A DNA stretch of 64,000 nucleotides from the NCBI RefSeq assembly GCF_021530565.1, contig NZ_JAKGBI010000001.1:1-64000 (forward strand). The letters are read 5' to 3'. This DNA comes from Pseudoalteromonas sp. SMS1 (lineage in GTDB: Bacteria > Pseudomonadota > Gammaproteobacteria > Enterobacterales > Alteromonadaceae). Shown here piece by piece: positions 27,199 to 36,074 of the stretch. The notes beneath the pieces are model-generated. The model had not been told where the DNA came from. It made no database searches and saw only the letters and a list, made by a program, of their open reading frames with translations. The translations under genes and the position numbers were made by a program. The number at the start of each line of letters is the position of its first letter. The first letter of the stretch is position 1.

Positions 27199-28207
27199 GA
27201 CTCTAAAAGTATTACTTACTTCTCTGTGTTTTTCAGCTTCAGTAAGTGCATCAACACAAGCAGAATTTGACCTTTATCTCGATAAATTGAAAGCCGAAGC
27301 ATTGCAGAAAGGTTATACACAATCGCTTGTAGACTCTGCTTTTGCAACTGCAAAATTTAAGAAGAAAGTCATTAAAGCAGATAAAACACAACCGGAAATT
27401 GTCGAAACACTAGAAACCTATCTGCCTAAGCGCGTACCAGATTGGAAAATTAAACGCGCTAGAGCGTTATACAAAGAAAACAAAGTATTATTAGATAAGA
27501 TCGAGGCTGAATTTGGTGTTCAAGGCCGTTTTATTATCGCACTTTGGGGCCTAGAAAGTAGTTTTGGCCGTGTCCAAGGCGGCTACCCTGTGATCAGCTC
27601 TTTGGTAACATTGGCCTTCGATGGTCGCAGAGAAGCTTTGTATAAACGTCAACTATGGGCTGCACTGGACATTTTACGTGATGGGCATGTTGAATTAGAC
27701 AGTTTTAAGGGTTCATGGGCCGGTGCGATGGGGCAAACCCAGTTTATGCCCACGTCTTTCAAGTCTTATGCTGTTGATTATAACAAAGACGGTCGCAAAG
27801 ATATTTGGACAACTAAAGAAGATGCATTTGCGTCCATCGCAAACTATTTAAAAAGTGTTGGATGGAATAATAACTTAACTTGGGGTCGCCAAGTTAAGTT
27901 GCCTGCAGGGTTCTCTGAAAGCCACGTACTCAAAAGAGGAACGCGCAACCATAGTCAATGGCTTGAGTTCTTTGGTAATTCGGAGCGTTCATTAGAAGAT
28001 TGGCAATCCCTAGGGGTTCGTCGAGCTGATGGCACTGACTTACCAAATGTTAATATTACAGCAGCTCTTGTCATGCCTGATGATATGAATGGCCGTATGT
28101 ATTTGGCATATGACAATTACAAAGCCTTAATGAACTGGAACCGCAGCTATTACTTTGTAACAAGTGTTGGTTATTTATCCGATAGAATCGGATATCCTAA
28201 AATCTAA
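27191..28207 (+). CDS. MltB-family lytic murein transglycosylase
   Basis: Cleaves peptidoglycan to 1,6-anhydro-MurNAc products in the periplasm, the substrate stream of AnmK. GTG 27191 follows GGAG at 6 bp and starts a clean signal peptide ending SVSA. An ATG at 27179 is also possible. 338 residues. SLT_2 domain with catalytic Glu122 (ALWGLESSFG), then SWAGAMGQTQFMPTSF and DYNKDGRKDIW. There is no lipobox, so it is soluble, unlike E. coli MltB. Confidence 0.93.
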   Translation: MTKTLKVLLTSLCFSASVSASTQAEFDLYLDKLKAEALQKGYTQSLVDSAFATAKFKKKVIKADKTQPEIVETLETYLPKRVPDWKIKRARALYKENKVLLDKIEAEFGVQGRFIIALWGLESSFGRVQGGYPVISSLVTLAFDGRREALYKRQLWAALDILRDGHVELDSFKGSWAGAMGQTQFMPTSFKSYAVDYNKDGRKDIWTTKEDAFASIANYLKSVGWNNNLTWGRQVKLPAGFSESHVLKRGTRNHSQWLEFFGNSERSLEDWQSLGVRRADGTDLPNVNITAALVMPDDMNGRMYLAYDNYKALMNWNRSYYFVTSVGYLSDRIGYPKI

Positions 28208-28229
28208 CGAGCGCCAAGCGCAACAATAA

Positions 28230-28258
28230 AAAAGGCAGCTTAACAACGCTGCCTTTTT
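28230..28258. terminator. Bidirectional terminator between mltB-like gene and cioB
   Basis: AAAAGGCAGC / GCTGCCTTTT stem with an 8-nt loop, A-run left and T-run right, between convergent genes. Confidence 0.95.
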
Positions 28259-28277
28259 GTTGGGCTAATGCGTGAAA

Positions 28278-29288
28278 CTAGTAATAGGTAAGTGCTTGGG
28301 TTTTCCCCCAGAAAACTCGATAAGAAAATATGGTGTACCCTATGATGGCTGGTACCACCAAAACAACGCCATAAAGCATAAATGTCAGTGCGCTTGGGTC
28401 TGCCAATGACTCATAAATCGTCAATTCATTTGGTACGACGTAAGGGAAAAAGCTGTATACCAACCCTAAGAAGCACAACAAAAATACAGCGACACTTATC
28501 GCGAAAGGACGCCAACTTTCTTGCTTAGGAGCGCAACTAATAAAGTTTGCAAGTACACGGTCCTGAAAGATAAATAACGCGATACACGCAAAAGGGATAG
28601 GTAACAACAGAATAGATAGCTCTGTACCAAACCATTTTTTCGCGACAAACTCATTAATGAGGGGGTTTACCAGTGATACCGCTATTACCCCTATTAAAGA
28701 CACCCAATTAAAACGACGACACCAATGCAATGCCCGAGTGTAAACATCACCATTCGTTTTCATGACCAGCCAAGCAGAACCAATTAAACCATATGCAGCC
28801 ACCACACCAATGCCGCTCAAAGCTGCAAATGTATAGCTTTGCAGGCTCGTATCAAATGACATAACGTATAAACCAAGCATAAAGCCCTGTGAGAATGCCG
28901 TTATTATACTTCCCGCTTTAAAACTTATATCCCACGCATCTCTGTATTTGGTCTTCGCCTTTGCTCTAAAATCAAAAGCGACGCCACGTAAAATCAAACC
29001 TAAAAGCATGACAGCGACGGGTAAATACAGTGCTTGCAAAATCATTGAATGCGCAGCGGGGAAAGCTATAAGTGCTAATCCGACAGCTAACACGAGCCAC
29101 GTTTCGTTGGCGTCCCAAAAAGGACCAATAGAGGCAATCATCGTGTCAGCTTGCTGCTTATCATCTGTTGGCAAGAGAATCCCTACACCAAGGTCATAGC
29201 CATCCAAAATTGCATATACAAGGATAGCGAGAGCCATTAGCCCACCGTAGAACTGTGCCAGAAATTCTATACTAAGCATACTGGCCAC
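28278..29288 (-). CDS. Cytochrome bd-type ubiquinol oxidase subunit II (CydB/CioB)
   Basis: 336-residue inner-membrane subunit with 8-9 helices. The N-terminal ILDGYDLGVGILLP and WDANETWLVLAVG motifs are diagnostic. It overlaps the end of subunit I by 17 bp. Only 70 bp with a terminator follow, so no CydX-type small subunit gene is present. It is part of the regulator-cioA-cioB operon. Confidence 0.95.
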   Translation of the reverse strand: MASMLSIEFLAQFYGGLMALAILVYAILDGYDLGVGILLPTDDKQQADTMIASIGPFWDANETWLVLAVGLALIAFPAAHSMILQALYLPVAVMLLGLILRGVAFDFRAKAKTKYRDAWDISFKAGSIITAFSQGFMLGLYVMSFDTSLQSYTFAALSGIGVVAAYGLIGSAWLVMKTNGDVYTRALHWCRRFNWVSLIGVIAVSLVNPLINEFVAKKWFGTELSILLLPIPFACIALFIFQDRVLANFISCAPKQESWRPFAISVAVFLLCFLGLVYSFFPYVVPNELTIYESLADPSALTFMLYGVVLVVPAIIGYTIFSYRVFWGKTQALTYY

Positions 29289-30618
29289 CTCTTACAGATG
29301 CATTCATTTCATATTCTTCAACTTCAACCGCCTTGTCAGCTGTATAAAACAGCGTTTTAATATAAGCTGTCAGCAATAAAGAATATAGGCATAGATATCC
29401 GATCAACGTATATAACACGTGTTCTGCGGGGACTTGGGTAACAACTTCGTCGATTCTTAGTAACCCTTGTACCATGTAGGGCTGTCTTCCAATTTCGGTA
29501 ACATACCACCCCGCCAAAGTGGCAACCCAGCCAGAAAAGGTCATGGCGACCAAAACCCTTAACAGCCAAACAGGTAACCTATCTTTTTTATACAAAACGA
29601 CTCGCGTTGTGAACGCAACGAGTATCATCAATAAACCTAGGCCCACCATCACTCGAAACCCAAAAAATACGGGCTTAACAGGTGGGTGTGCGTCTTTGAA
29701 TTCATTTAACCCCTTAATTTCTCCATCCAATTCATGTGTAAGGATAAGGCTTGCTAAGTTAGGGATTGCAATTTCAAATTCATTTTTTCTAGTTTCTTCA
29801 TTGGGTACCGCGAATAAGAGCAGTGGCGCGCCTTTCTCTGTATCCCATACACCTTCCATTGCAGCAACTTTTTGAGGTTGATACTTAAATGTATTTAACC
29901 CATGCAAATCGCCGACAAATGCTTGCATAGGCGTTAATATAACTGCAACGGTGAGCGCGACCTTTAGCGTTAATTTAGGGGCGTGCTTATGATCATCTTT
30001 TAATAACCTGTAAGCGCTAATTCCTGCAACCAAGAATGAAGCTGTGATGCCGGATGCAAGCAGCATGTGACTCAGACGATACCCAAATGAAGGGTTAAAG
30101 ATAATTTCTAGCCAATTTTTTGGGTAAAAAACGCCATCAATGATTTCATGCCCAGTCGGCGTATGCATCCAACTGTTGAGTGATAAAATCCAAAAGGCCG
30201 ATATGGTGGTACCGATTGCGACAATCACAGTAGAAAAGGTGTGTACCCTTGGACTAACACGCTTCATGCCAAATAACATTATTCCCAGAAAGGTCGCTTC
30301 CATAAAGAAAGCAGTCAGAACTTCATATCCAAGCAATGGGCCTGCAATATTACCTACGCGTTCCATAAAACCGGGCCAATTTGTACCAAATTGGAATGAC
30401 ATCGTGATGCCACTAACAACCCCTAGAGCGAAGGTCAACGCAAATATTTTGACCCAGAATCTATATGCCCGGAGCCAAACGGGCTGATTCGTTTGAACAT
30501 ATCTGACTTTAAAAAATACCAAAAACCATGCGAGTGCGATGGATATGGTCGGGAAAAGTATATGGAAACTTATATTGGTCGCGAATTGGATCCGCGACAG
30601 CAATAAGGTATCAAGCAT
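29272..30618 (-). CDS. Cytochrome bd-type ubiquinol oxidase subunit I (CydA/CioA, short Q-loop)
   Basis: 448 residues against 522 in E. coli CydA. The shorter quinol loop is typical of cyanide-insensitive oxidases (CIO). The haem-ligand helix region SRIQFATNISFHILFPTISI, the QFGTNWPGFMERVG segment, the quinol-side HELDGEIKGL region and GRQPYMVQGLLR (E. coli GRQPW) are visible. It reduces O2 with ubiquinol and resists NO, sulphide or cyanide in known members. It lies 16 bp after the GbsR-like regulator. Confidence 0.94.
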   Translation of the reverse strand: MLDTLLLSRIQFATNISFHILFPTISIALAWFLVFFKVRYVQTNQPVWLRAYRFWVKIFALTFALGVVSGITMSFQFGTNWPGFMERVGNIAGPLLGYEVLTAFFMEATFLGIMLFGMKRVSPRVHTFSTVIVAIGTTISAFWILSLNSWMHTPTGHEIIDGVFYPKNWLEIIFNPSFGYRLSHMLLASGITASFLVAGISAYRLLKDDHKHAPKLTLKVALTVAVILTPMQAFVGDLHGLNTFKYQPQKVAAMEGVWDTEKGAPLLLFAVPNEETRKNEFEIAIPNLASLILTHELDGEIKGLNEFKDAHPPVKPVFFGFRVMVGLGLLMILVAFTTRVVLYKKDRLPVWLLRVLVAMTFSGWVATLAGWYVTEIGRQPYMVQGLLRIDEVVTQVPAEHVLYTLIGYLCLYSLLLTAYIKTLFYTADKAVEVEEYEMNASVRGGQYA

Positions 30619-30634
30619 GACACACCTCTGTTAT

Positions 30635-31180
30635 TTACGACTTTTTCAATAACTTGTCCTTGAGGTCGATAACCTTACTAACTGATGAGCCAAGCTTCAT
30701 CAATGATTGCAATTGTTCAGGTGTCAACCTTTGCAATTCAGCTGACCATTTAGTCACAGTTTCTAACAGGTCATGAATGGATTGCATCTGCTCCTGAGCG
30801 TACTTTTCTTCTGGTGTATTTGCCGAGTCTAAAATTTGATCTCTAAGCAAAGTCAGCGTAGGGTCAATTTCTCGCTTACGCCGCTCTTCAAAGACTTTGT
30901 TAGCAAGGTCCCATATAGTACCGTTCGGAGCATAGTATTCTTTTCTGTCGCCGGGAATATGATGCACCTTAACAAGTTGCCATGATTGCAACTCTTTAAT
31001 GCCCATACTTACGTTGCCTCGAGAAATTTTTAAGGCTTCGGCAATTTGATTAGCAGTAAGTGGATGCTCGTTAATCACAAGCAGCCCAACCATCTGCCCA
31101 ATCGTTCTATTAAATCCCCAACGACTGCCCATTTCACCGCAATGGAGCACGAAGTTTTCGATCTTTGGTGATAAAGTCAT
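30635..31180 (-). CDS. GbsR/MarR-type transcriptional regulator
   Basis: 181 residues. A winged-helix domain is visible: ANQIAEALKISRGNVSMGIKEL forms the helix-turn-helix and GDRKEYYAPN the wing. A helical C-terminal dimerisation tail follows. It is the first gene of the operon with the bd oxidase, so it is probably its autoregulated local regulator. Several palindromes directly upstream (31192-31301) are candidate operators. GbsR relatives often sense small osmolytes, but the ligand here is unknown. Confidence 0.88.
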   Translation of the reverse strand: MTLSPKIENFVLHCGEMGSRWGFNRTIGQMVGLLVINEHPLTANQIAEALKISRGNVSMGIKELQSWQLVKVHHIPGDRKEYYAPNGTIWDLANKVFEERRKREIDPTLTLLRDQILDSANTPEEKYAQEQMQSIHDLLETVTKWSAELQRLTPEQLQSLMKLGSSVSKVIDLKDKLLKKS

Positions 31181-31191
31181 AATTCTAAACG

Positions 31192-31301
31192 TTCAGTAAT
31201 TATTGAAAGTTAAATATATAGAGGTAATTGACTCAGATCAACTGAATTTTCAGTTTTTTTTGAAAGTTCAACAAATCTATTGTGTAATGAACTTACACAA
31301 T
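31192..31301 (-). promoter_or_regulatory. Operator cluster upstream of the cio operon
   Basis: Four palindromes stand in 110 bp: TTCAGTAATTATTGAA (31192-31207), AACTGAA-TT-TTCAGTT (31240-31255), TTGAAAGTTCAA (31260-31271), and a perfect 9-bp-arm repeat ATTGTGTAA-N5-TTACACAAT (31279-31301). The first three share TTCA/TGAA half-sites, as expected for one dimeric regulator. The last looks like the site of a second factor. Confidence 0.55.
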
Positions 31302-31780
31302 TGAGTTAGTACCTAAACCCAATGTGTAATCTAGTCGCTTTTACATTATTTGTATATTGCGAATCACACAACTTTTACATCTTTTGGTAAATATTGAAAA
31401 TAATGACCGATAAATAATCAATTGAGAGGAGACTTAAACTTGAGGCTGGCGCTAGACACGCTTTAGGTAAAGTTTTTGAGCGCGAAAATTGAAGCGTTAA
31501 TTTCAAGTTGTTTATGAAGTTGAGAAGCCAATCACAATGTTACAATATATACATCAAGCGTTGAATGCCAATCCATCAACATAAAGTTGCGTTTTAAGCT
31601 ATAGGTCAAAACGTGACAGAAAATGGACTGAGTTACAAAACGTACGCTTTGCTTTCGAATTAGCGCTTTATGCATGAACTTAACTCTGGGTTGAGGTAAA
31701 GATCATATGAATTTAAATTACCTTTCTGATTTTACGTCACTTATAATCTAGATGCCCATGATATAACTAAAAGAAGGTCA
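31302..31780. other. Gene-free stretch before peptide deformylase
   Basis: About 480 bp. The longest plausible frames are under 20 codons, for example an ATG at 31536 giving a 15-residue peptide. It contains no strong hairpin. It must hold the promoter of the deformylase gene. Confidence 0.35.
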
Positions 31781-32329
31781 ATGAGTACTTTAAATAACAA
31801 AGATACGTTCAGTATAGCGCAGCTCGGACACCCAATATTAAAAGAACACGCTCAGGCCGTTACCGATATTCAGTCTGAAGCATGTAAAGATCTCATCTCG
31901 GACATGATGAGTACGGTAGAAAAAGCTGGTGGGGTAGGTATTGCTGCACCACAAATTTATAAAAGTGTACGAATCTTTATTATGTGTTCAAAACCAAATG
32001 CACGTTATCCAAACGCACCATTGATGAAACCAACAGCAATTATTAACCCAGATATCATCGCAACCAGTACACAAGTAGAAAAAGGATGGGAAGGGTGTTT
32101 AAGTGTTCCAAGCATGCGTGGGTTTGTGCCGAGGCATACAGAAATCGAAGTCAAGTATTATGATTATCAGGGCCAACAGCAACATGCGGTATTCACCAAT
32201 TTTATAGCACGGGTTTTTCAGCATGAAATGGACCACTTAAACGGTCTAACTTTTGTAGATAGGTTAGAGTCTATGAATGACTTAGTCAGCGAAAGTTATT
32301 GGTATGAGCATATTGCGCAACACGCCTGA
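31781..32329 (+). CDS. Peptide deformylase (accessory copy)
   Basis: Removes the N-formyl group from new proteins. 182 residues. All three motifs are intact: GVGIAAPQ (51-58), EGCLS (104-108, metal ligand C106) and HEMDH (148-152, with catalytic Glu). ATG follows AGAAGGTCA. It is not next to fmt or dprA, where the main gammaproteobacterial def gene lies, so this is probably a second copy. Accessory deformylases can carry actinonin resistance or be induced under stress. Confidence 0.9.
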   Translation: MSTLNNKDTFSIAQLGHPILKEHAQAVTDIQSEACKDLISDMMSTVEKAGGVGIAAPQIYKSVRIFIMCSKPNARYPNAPLMKPTAIINPDIIATSTQVEKGWEGCLSVPSMRGFVPRHTEIEVKYYDYQGQQQHAVFTNFIARVFQHEMDHLNGLTFVDRLESMNDLVSESYWYEHIAQHA

Positions 32330-32531
32330 GGACGCGCGCAGCAGAAAAACCTCAGACTTTCTCATAAACCAAACATAATGTATTCTTTTTATCGCATCTT
32401 ATAACACAAAGATGAACTTGCAGAGTTGACCTATTAGGCTTGATCGCATACAGCCAATTGCGTTGCGTGGTTCCAATAAACATTCTAGAATGTAAATTCT
32501 ATAATAGGTACACAAAACATCGTTGGTTCAT

Positions 32532-33020
32532 ATGAGCAAAAAACGTTACGTTGTCGCGTTAATTATGTCTGCTTTTTCATTTTCTACTATGTCACAAGAT
32601 TTAAGCTTCATAGAAGGAAAATGGCGCTGCGAAGCAGAAGCTGACATTGGGCAGGAAACAACGTTAAAAGTCGTATCCATTGTAACAACTTCACTTGAAT
32701 CATCAGTGTCTTCATCTCAAGTCACATACACAATGTATGAAAACACAACCCCCGACAAAACGTCTGTGCTTTATATTGAAACTTCAGACAATTTTGTCAT
32801 CGATGCGGGGTTGGTTAAAAGTTATAACTATAAAAAACACAATTCAAAATTAATTAAAGATGACTTGAATAAGTTCACACCTGAAATTGTAGAGTGGTTC
32901 GCTAATGACCGTGGTGGCGAAACGTTTGTATCGAAAGTAACGAAGATTGATAACAATAACTTTATAGCAAACGCGGTACCCTACGATGGCACAGATATTC
33001 CCTGTACTCGGATTAAGTAA
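32532..33020 (+). CDS. Hypothetical exported protein, 162 aa
   Basis: Start set at ATG 32532, which begins a signal peptide (KKRYVVALIMSAFSFSTMS); the frame opens three codons earlier at a TTG. The mature part begins with FIEGKWRCEAEADIG, reminiscent of small lipocalin-like or DUF-type periplasmic beta proteins that start with a GxW motif. Two cysteines (in WRCEA and IPCTRIK) could form a disulfide joining the ends. Function unknown. Confidence 0.7.
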   Translation: MSKKRYVVALIMSAFSFSTMSQDLSFIEGKWRCEAEADIGQETTLKVVSIVTTSLESSVSSSQVTYTMYENTTPDKTSVLYIETSDNFVIDAGLVKSYNYKKHNSKLIKDDLNKFTPEIVEWFANDRGGETFVSKVTKIDNNNFIANAVPYDGTDIPCTRIK

Positions 33021-33104
33021 CCGTAAAAACAACGCTACTAACAAGTTTTATCAAAGTATGGGGATTCATTTTGCATAACAGACAGATGTCTTCACCAAAA
33101 TATA

Positions 33105-33138
33105 AAAAGGCTAACCCGGGCGAGTAAGCCTTTTGTTG
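33105..33138. terminator. Bidirectional terminator
   Basis: AAAAGGCT / AGCCTTTT stem with a 14-nt loop containing CCCGGG, between the convergent 162-aa gene and the AhpD-like gene. Confidence 0.8.
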
Positions 33139-33156
33139 TTGAGATGTAAAGGTAAA

Positions 33157-33747
33157 TTATTGATGTTTTCCAACTTCCCAGTTGTTATTTTGTAATAAGG
33201 TCTCACCCGCATCGATCGCACCTGACTCAAGGGTCGTCCCCATAGAGTCATTCCAACGATTGAGATAGCCAAATAAAGAAATGACCCCCAAAATTTCAAC
33301 AATTTCGCCGTCATCCCAGTGTTTTTTTAATTCAGCTTGTATCTCATTATCAACAGCATTTGGTACGCTAGACGCTGCTAAAGCAAATTCAAATGCCGCT
33401 TTTTCCGCATCGGTAAACACATTATTTTCTCTGAATTGCCATATTTGCGCGAGCCTTTCATCTGTCCCACCATAACGCTGAGCGGCTAAAATGGTATGTG
33501 CTTCACAGTACCGACAGCCAGTGTTTGCACTAGTAATATAACCAATAAAGCGTTTTAGTTCAGAAGTAACTCGACCATGGTTTTCCATAACCGCTTTATT
33601 TAAATTGATAAACGCTCGCGCAATTGCTGGGCGAATCTGCATTGTCAGCACGCTGTTAGGACAGAACCCCAATGTTTCGTTAAAAAATTTAGCAAGTTCT
33701 GTCACTTCTTGGTCGTGATCTTGTGAAAGGGGTGTCACTAGAGGCAT
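33157..33747 (-). CDS. AhpD-like (carboxymuconolactone decarboxylase family) peroxidase-related protein
   Basis: Start set at the ATG preceded by AGGAGCTGATT; longer readings to 34023 overlap the divergent regulator. 196 residues. The redox motif CRYCEAHT sits in an alpha-helical AhpD fold, as in the peroxidase-related group of this family. C-terminal GVISLFGYLNRWNDSMG is typical. It likely detoxifies peroxides or has a related thiol role. It is divergent from a MarR regulator, with a perfect palindrome between them. Confidence 0.85.
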   Translation of the reverse strand: MPLVTPLSQDHDQEVTELAKFFNETLGFCPNSVLTMQIRPAIARAFINLNKAVMENHGRVTSELKRFIGYITSANTGCRYCEAHTILAAQRYGGTDERLAQIWQFRENNVFTDAEKAAFEFALAASSVPNAVDNEIQAELKKHWDDGEIVEILGVISLFGYLNRWNDSMGTTLESGAIDAGETLLQNNNWEVGKHQ

Positions 33748-33775
33748 AATCAGCTCCTGTTGAGTTTGTATTTTA

Positions 33776-33791
33776 TGTTGCATATGCAACA
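33776..33791. promoter_or_regulatory. Perfect 16-bp palindrome, candidate MarR operator
   Basis: TGTTGCATATGCAACA lies in the 67-bp gap between the AhpD-like gene and the MarR gene. Such short perfect palindromes in a divergent gap are typical MarR-family sites and could control both genes. Confidence 0.65.
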
Positions 33792-33814
33792 CAACATAAC
33801 CTTGGAGAAGTAAA

Positions 33815-34411
33815 TTGTCCAGCGATAATCTGTATAAAAAATCATTAAATAACCGGTTAAAGGCTTTTGAGTTATCTGGATCAGAGCAAAGCCAACTTGC
33901 TTTGGATAAACATATTCCTTTCCAAGTTGCGGTAGTTAGCAACCTACTGTCGATCTCTCGAGACCCTATCATCCGTACGTTAACTGACTTAGATACCAGA
34001 GAATTACGTATACTTGTCAACATCGGCTCTTATGGTCCTATCGCCGCGGCAGACATTGCTTATCAGTCTCGACTTGACCCATATTCTATAAATCGCGCAA
34101 TTGCGGCTTTGGCCAAAAAAGCGCTCATTGAATACCAAGAAGGTAACGCAAGAAGTAAACCCGTGCTGCTCACGGACCAAGGAAAATCTATCTACAGTAA
34201 AGTGGTTGCACATCTAAAAATGCGGGAGGAAAAGCTTTTAGAAACATTGAGCGATAGCGAAAAAAACACCTTAAGCGTACTACTTCAAAAATTAGAACTC
34301 AATGCTGAAACGGTGCTAGCGATGGAAGTCGCAGACTGTCATAAACAAGGTCTTAATGTGACACGCGACCATAAGGAATTAGAAAGGTGGCACAAAAGAA
34401 CGAATAAATAA
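33815..34411 (+). CDS. MarR-family transcriptional regulator
   Basis: 198 residues starting at TTG 33815 after CTTGGAGAAG. The winged helix is at about 60-130: GPIAAADIAYQSRLDPYSINRAIAALAKKALIEY for recognition and GNARSKPVLLTDQG for the wing. The long N-terminal extension (about 45 residues) is unusual. It is divergent from the AhpD-like gene and probably represses it until an oxidant or ligand binds. Several cysteine-free stretches suggest ligand rather than thiol sensing, but this is weak. Confidence 0.85.
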   Translation: MSSDNLYKKSLNNRLKAFELSGSEQSQLALDKHIPFQVAVVSNLLSISRDPIIRTLTDLDTRELRILVNIGSYGPIAAADIAYQSRLDPYSINRAIAALAKKALIEYQEGNARSKPVLLTDQGKSIYSKVVAHLKMREEKLLETLSDSEKNTLSVLLQKLELNAETVLAMEVADCHKQGLNVTRDHKELERWHKRTNK

Positions 34412-34502
34412 ACGGGCCCATTTTGACATAAAATTAACACTTACATACTTTTTGCACTTTTCATTGCCACTCTTGAAACAATCACTGAAAGAGGGGCAAT
34501 CA

Positions 34503-36041
34503 ATGAATACGACCAAAAGAAGCATATATGGCGTATTGCTATACGCAGGTGTATTAAGTACATGTTTAGCGGCGAAACCAACACATCACGTTGACCACAA
34601 CGGTAAAAAGCGAAACCGACATGTAGAGGTTGTCGGGCCGCAGTTCAGCGAAGAGGATCTGAAACTTCAACAAATAATCACTGACCAGAATCTTATGAGC
34701 ACAGTGCCTGATGTGTCTGAGTTACCACACATTAGCCAGCCCCTTGCTCAACTTGGCATGAAACTGTTCTTTACTAAATCTCTCGGTGGCGAAAAAACGG
34801 TCGCTTGCGCAAGCTGCCATCACCCAAGGCTCGGGGGCGGTGATGGGCTTTCACTGCCAATCGGCACCAATGCACTTGCTCCAGATATTGTAGGCCCACT
34901 TAGACGCGTGAACGGTGATATTAATATTCCTCGCAACTCGCCCACCATTTTTAATTCTGGCTTGGCGCGTTCAAGCCTGTTTTGGGACGGCCGCGTTGAG
35001 CAAATAACAACCACAGATAGCGTCGGAAATGAGATAACGTTTATTAGCACACCTGACTCGGGTTTTGGGCAACCTGATGAACTCGCTGGGCCCGACCTTG
35101 TTTCGACCCTGTCTAGATTTCCAGTGACCTCGGTAGAAGAAATGCGCGGTGAAGCCTTTGAAAACGCAGTAGACAACGAGTCGGTGCGCCAACATTTGGC
35201 AGAACGATTGGGAAATTATGGCTCAGGCATCAATGACTTAGAAAAAAACACATGGTTACATGAATTTAGAAAAGCGTTTAACAGCAAACAACCTGCGGAT
35301 TCACTGATAACGTTCGACAGTATTGCACTTGCACTCGGTCAATATCAAGCAGCCACAAAGCTGGTGAACACGCCTTGGCATCAATATCTGAAAGGTGACC
35401 TCAATGCGTTAAATGAACCTCAAAAACGAGGCGCCCAGCTGTTTTTCACGCAAATTTCGCAAGGTGGTGCAGGGTGCGTAAACTGTCATGGCGGTACCCG
35501 CTTTACTAATGACAGGTTTTTCAATCTTGCGTTCCCACAGTATGGAATTGGTCTAGATGACCAAAACACTGACACCGGTAGATTTGCCATTGATTCGTTA
35601 CAACAACATATGTTCGCATTTAAAGTACCGAGTCTGTTAAATATCGAATTGACAGCACCTTACGGACATTCTGGTGCATATGAATCTCTTGAACAAGTGG
35701 TTGCGCATTATGTGGATCCCAGCAATGCAATCGAGCAGTTTTTCTCTCAAGGTGGGGCATGTGGCTTAGCTCAGTTTCGTAATGACGATAATTGCGAATT
35801 ACTAAACAAGAATGCATTCGAAAACAGTCAAGCCGCATTAGCCCTTTTACAACTTTCACCATTTGTCGCGCCTCAATTGGACGAACAGCAGCAAAATGAT
35901 TTGGTTGCGTTTTTAAAGTCCCTGACGGACAACTGTGCGAAATCTGCAAGGTGTATTCGCAGGTTTGAACCGGGTCCGCATACATTTGACCCTGATAATT
36001 TGAGGCTCAAAGTGAAAGACGCCATTTTAGGAAATAGTTAG
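34503..36041 (+). CDS. Dihaem cytochrome c peroxidase family protein
   Basis: Start set at ATG 34503 after GAAAGAGGGG; the frame opens 17 codons earlier. 512 residues. Signal peptide of about 23 residues. Two c-type haem sites: CASCHH (102-107) and CVNCHGG (325-331). MauG/CcpA-like motifs follow (NSPTIFNSG, LFWDGRVE, FKVPSLLNIELTAPYGHSG, YESLEQVVAHY). It is longer than CcpA (about 330), so it is nearer the MauG/long peroxidase group; the substrate is uncertain. Periplasmic, monocistronic, closed by a terminator. Confidence 0.9.
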   Translation: MNTTKRSIYGVLLYAGVLSTCLAAKPTHHVDHNGKKRNRHVEVVGPQFSEEDLKLQQIITDQNLMSTVPDVSELPHISQPLAQLGMKLFFTKSLGGEKTVACASCHHPRLGGGDGLSLPIGTNALAPDIVGPLRRVNGDINIPRNSPTIFNSGLARSSLFWDGRVEQITTTDSVGNEITFISTPDSGFGQPDELAGPDLVSTLSRFPVTSVEEMRGEAFENAVDNESVRQHLAERLGNYGSGINDLEKNTWLHEFRKAFNSKQPADSLITFDSIALALGQYQAATKLVNTPWHQYLKGDLNALNEPQKRGAQLFFTQISQGGAGCVNCHGGTRFTNDRFFNLAFPQYGIGLDDQNTDTGRFAIDSLQQHMFAFKVPSLLNIELTAPYGHSGAYESLEQVVAHYVDPSNAIEQFFSQGGACGLAQFRNDDNCELLNKNAFENSQAALALLQLSPFVAPQLDEQQQNDLVAFLKSLTDNCAKSARCIRRFEPGPHTFDPDNLRLKVKDAILGNS

Positions 36042-36042
36042 A

Positions 36043-36067
36043 AAAAAGGTGGCAGAGCCACCTTTTT
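36043..36067. terminator. Bidirectional terminator
   Basis: AAAAAGGTGGC / GCCACCTTTTT perfect stem with an AGA loop, between the convergent peroxidase and nuclease genes. Confidence 0.95.
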
Positions 36068-36074
36068 ACTGCGA

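Noticed and set aside
31536..31583. 15-codon frame before the peptide deformylase gene
   Set aside because: Very short, weak ribosome-binding site, no sign of conservation that can be judged here.
33748..34023. Longer start for the AhpD-like gene
   Set aside because: The extension runs antisense through the divergent MarR gene and its operator; AGGAG precedes the shorter ATG.
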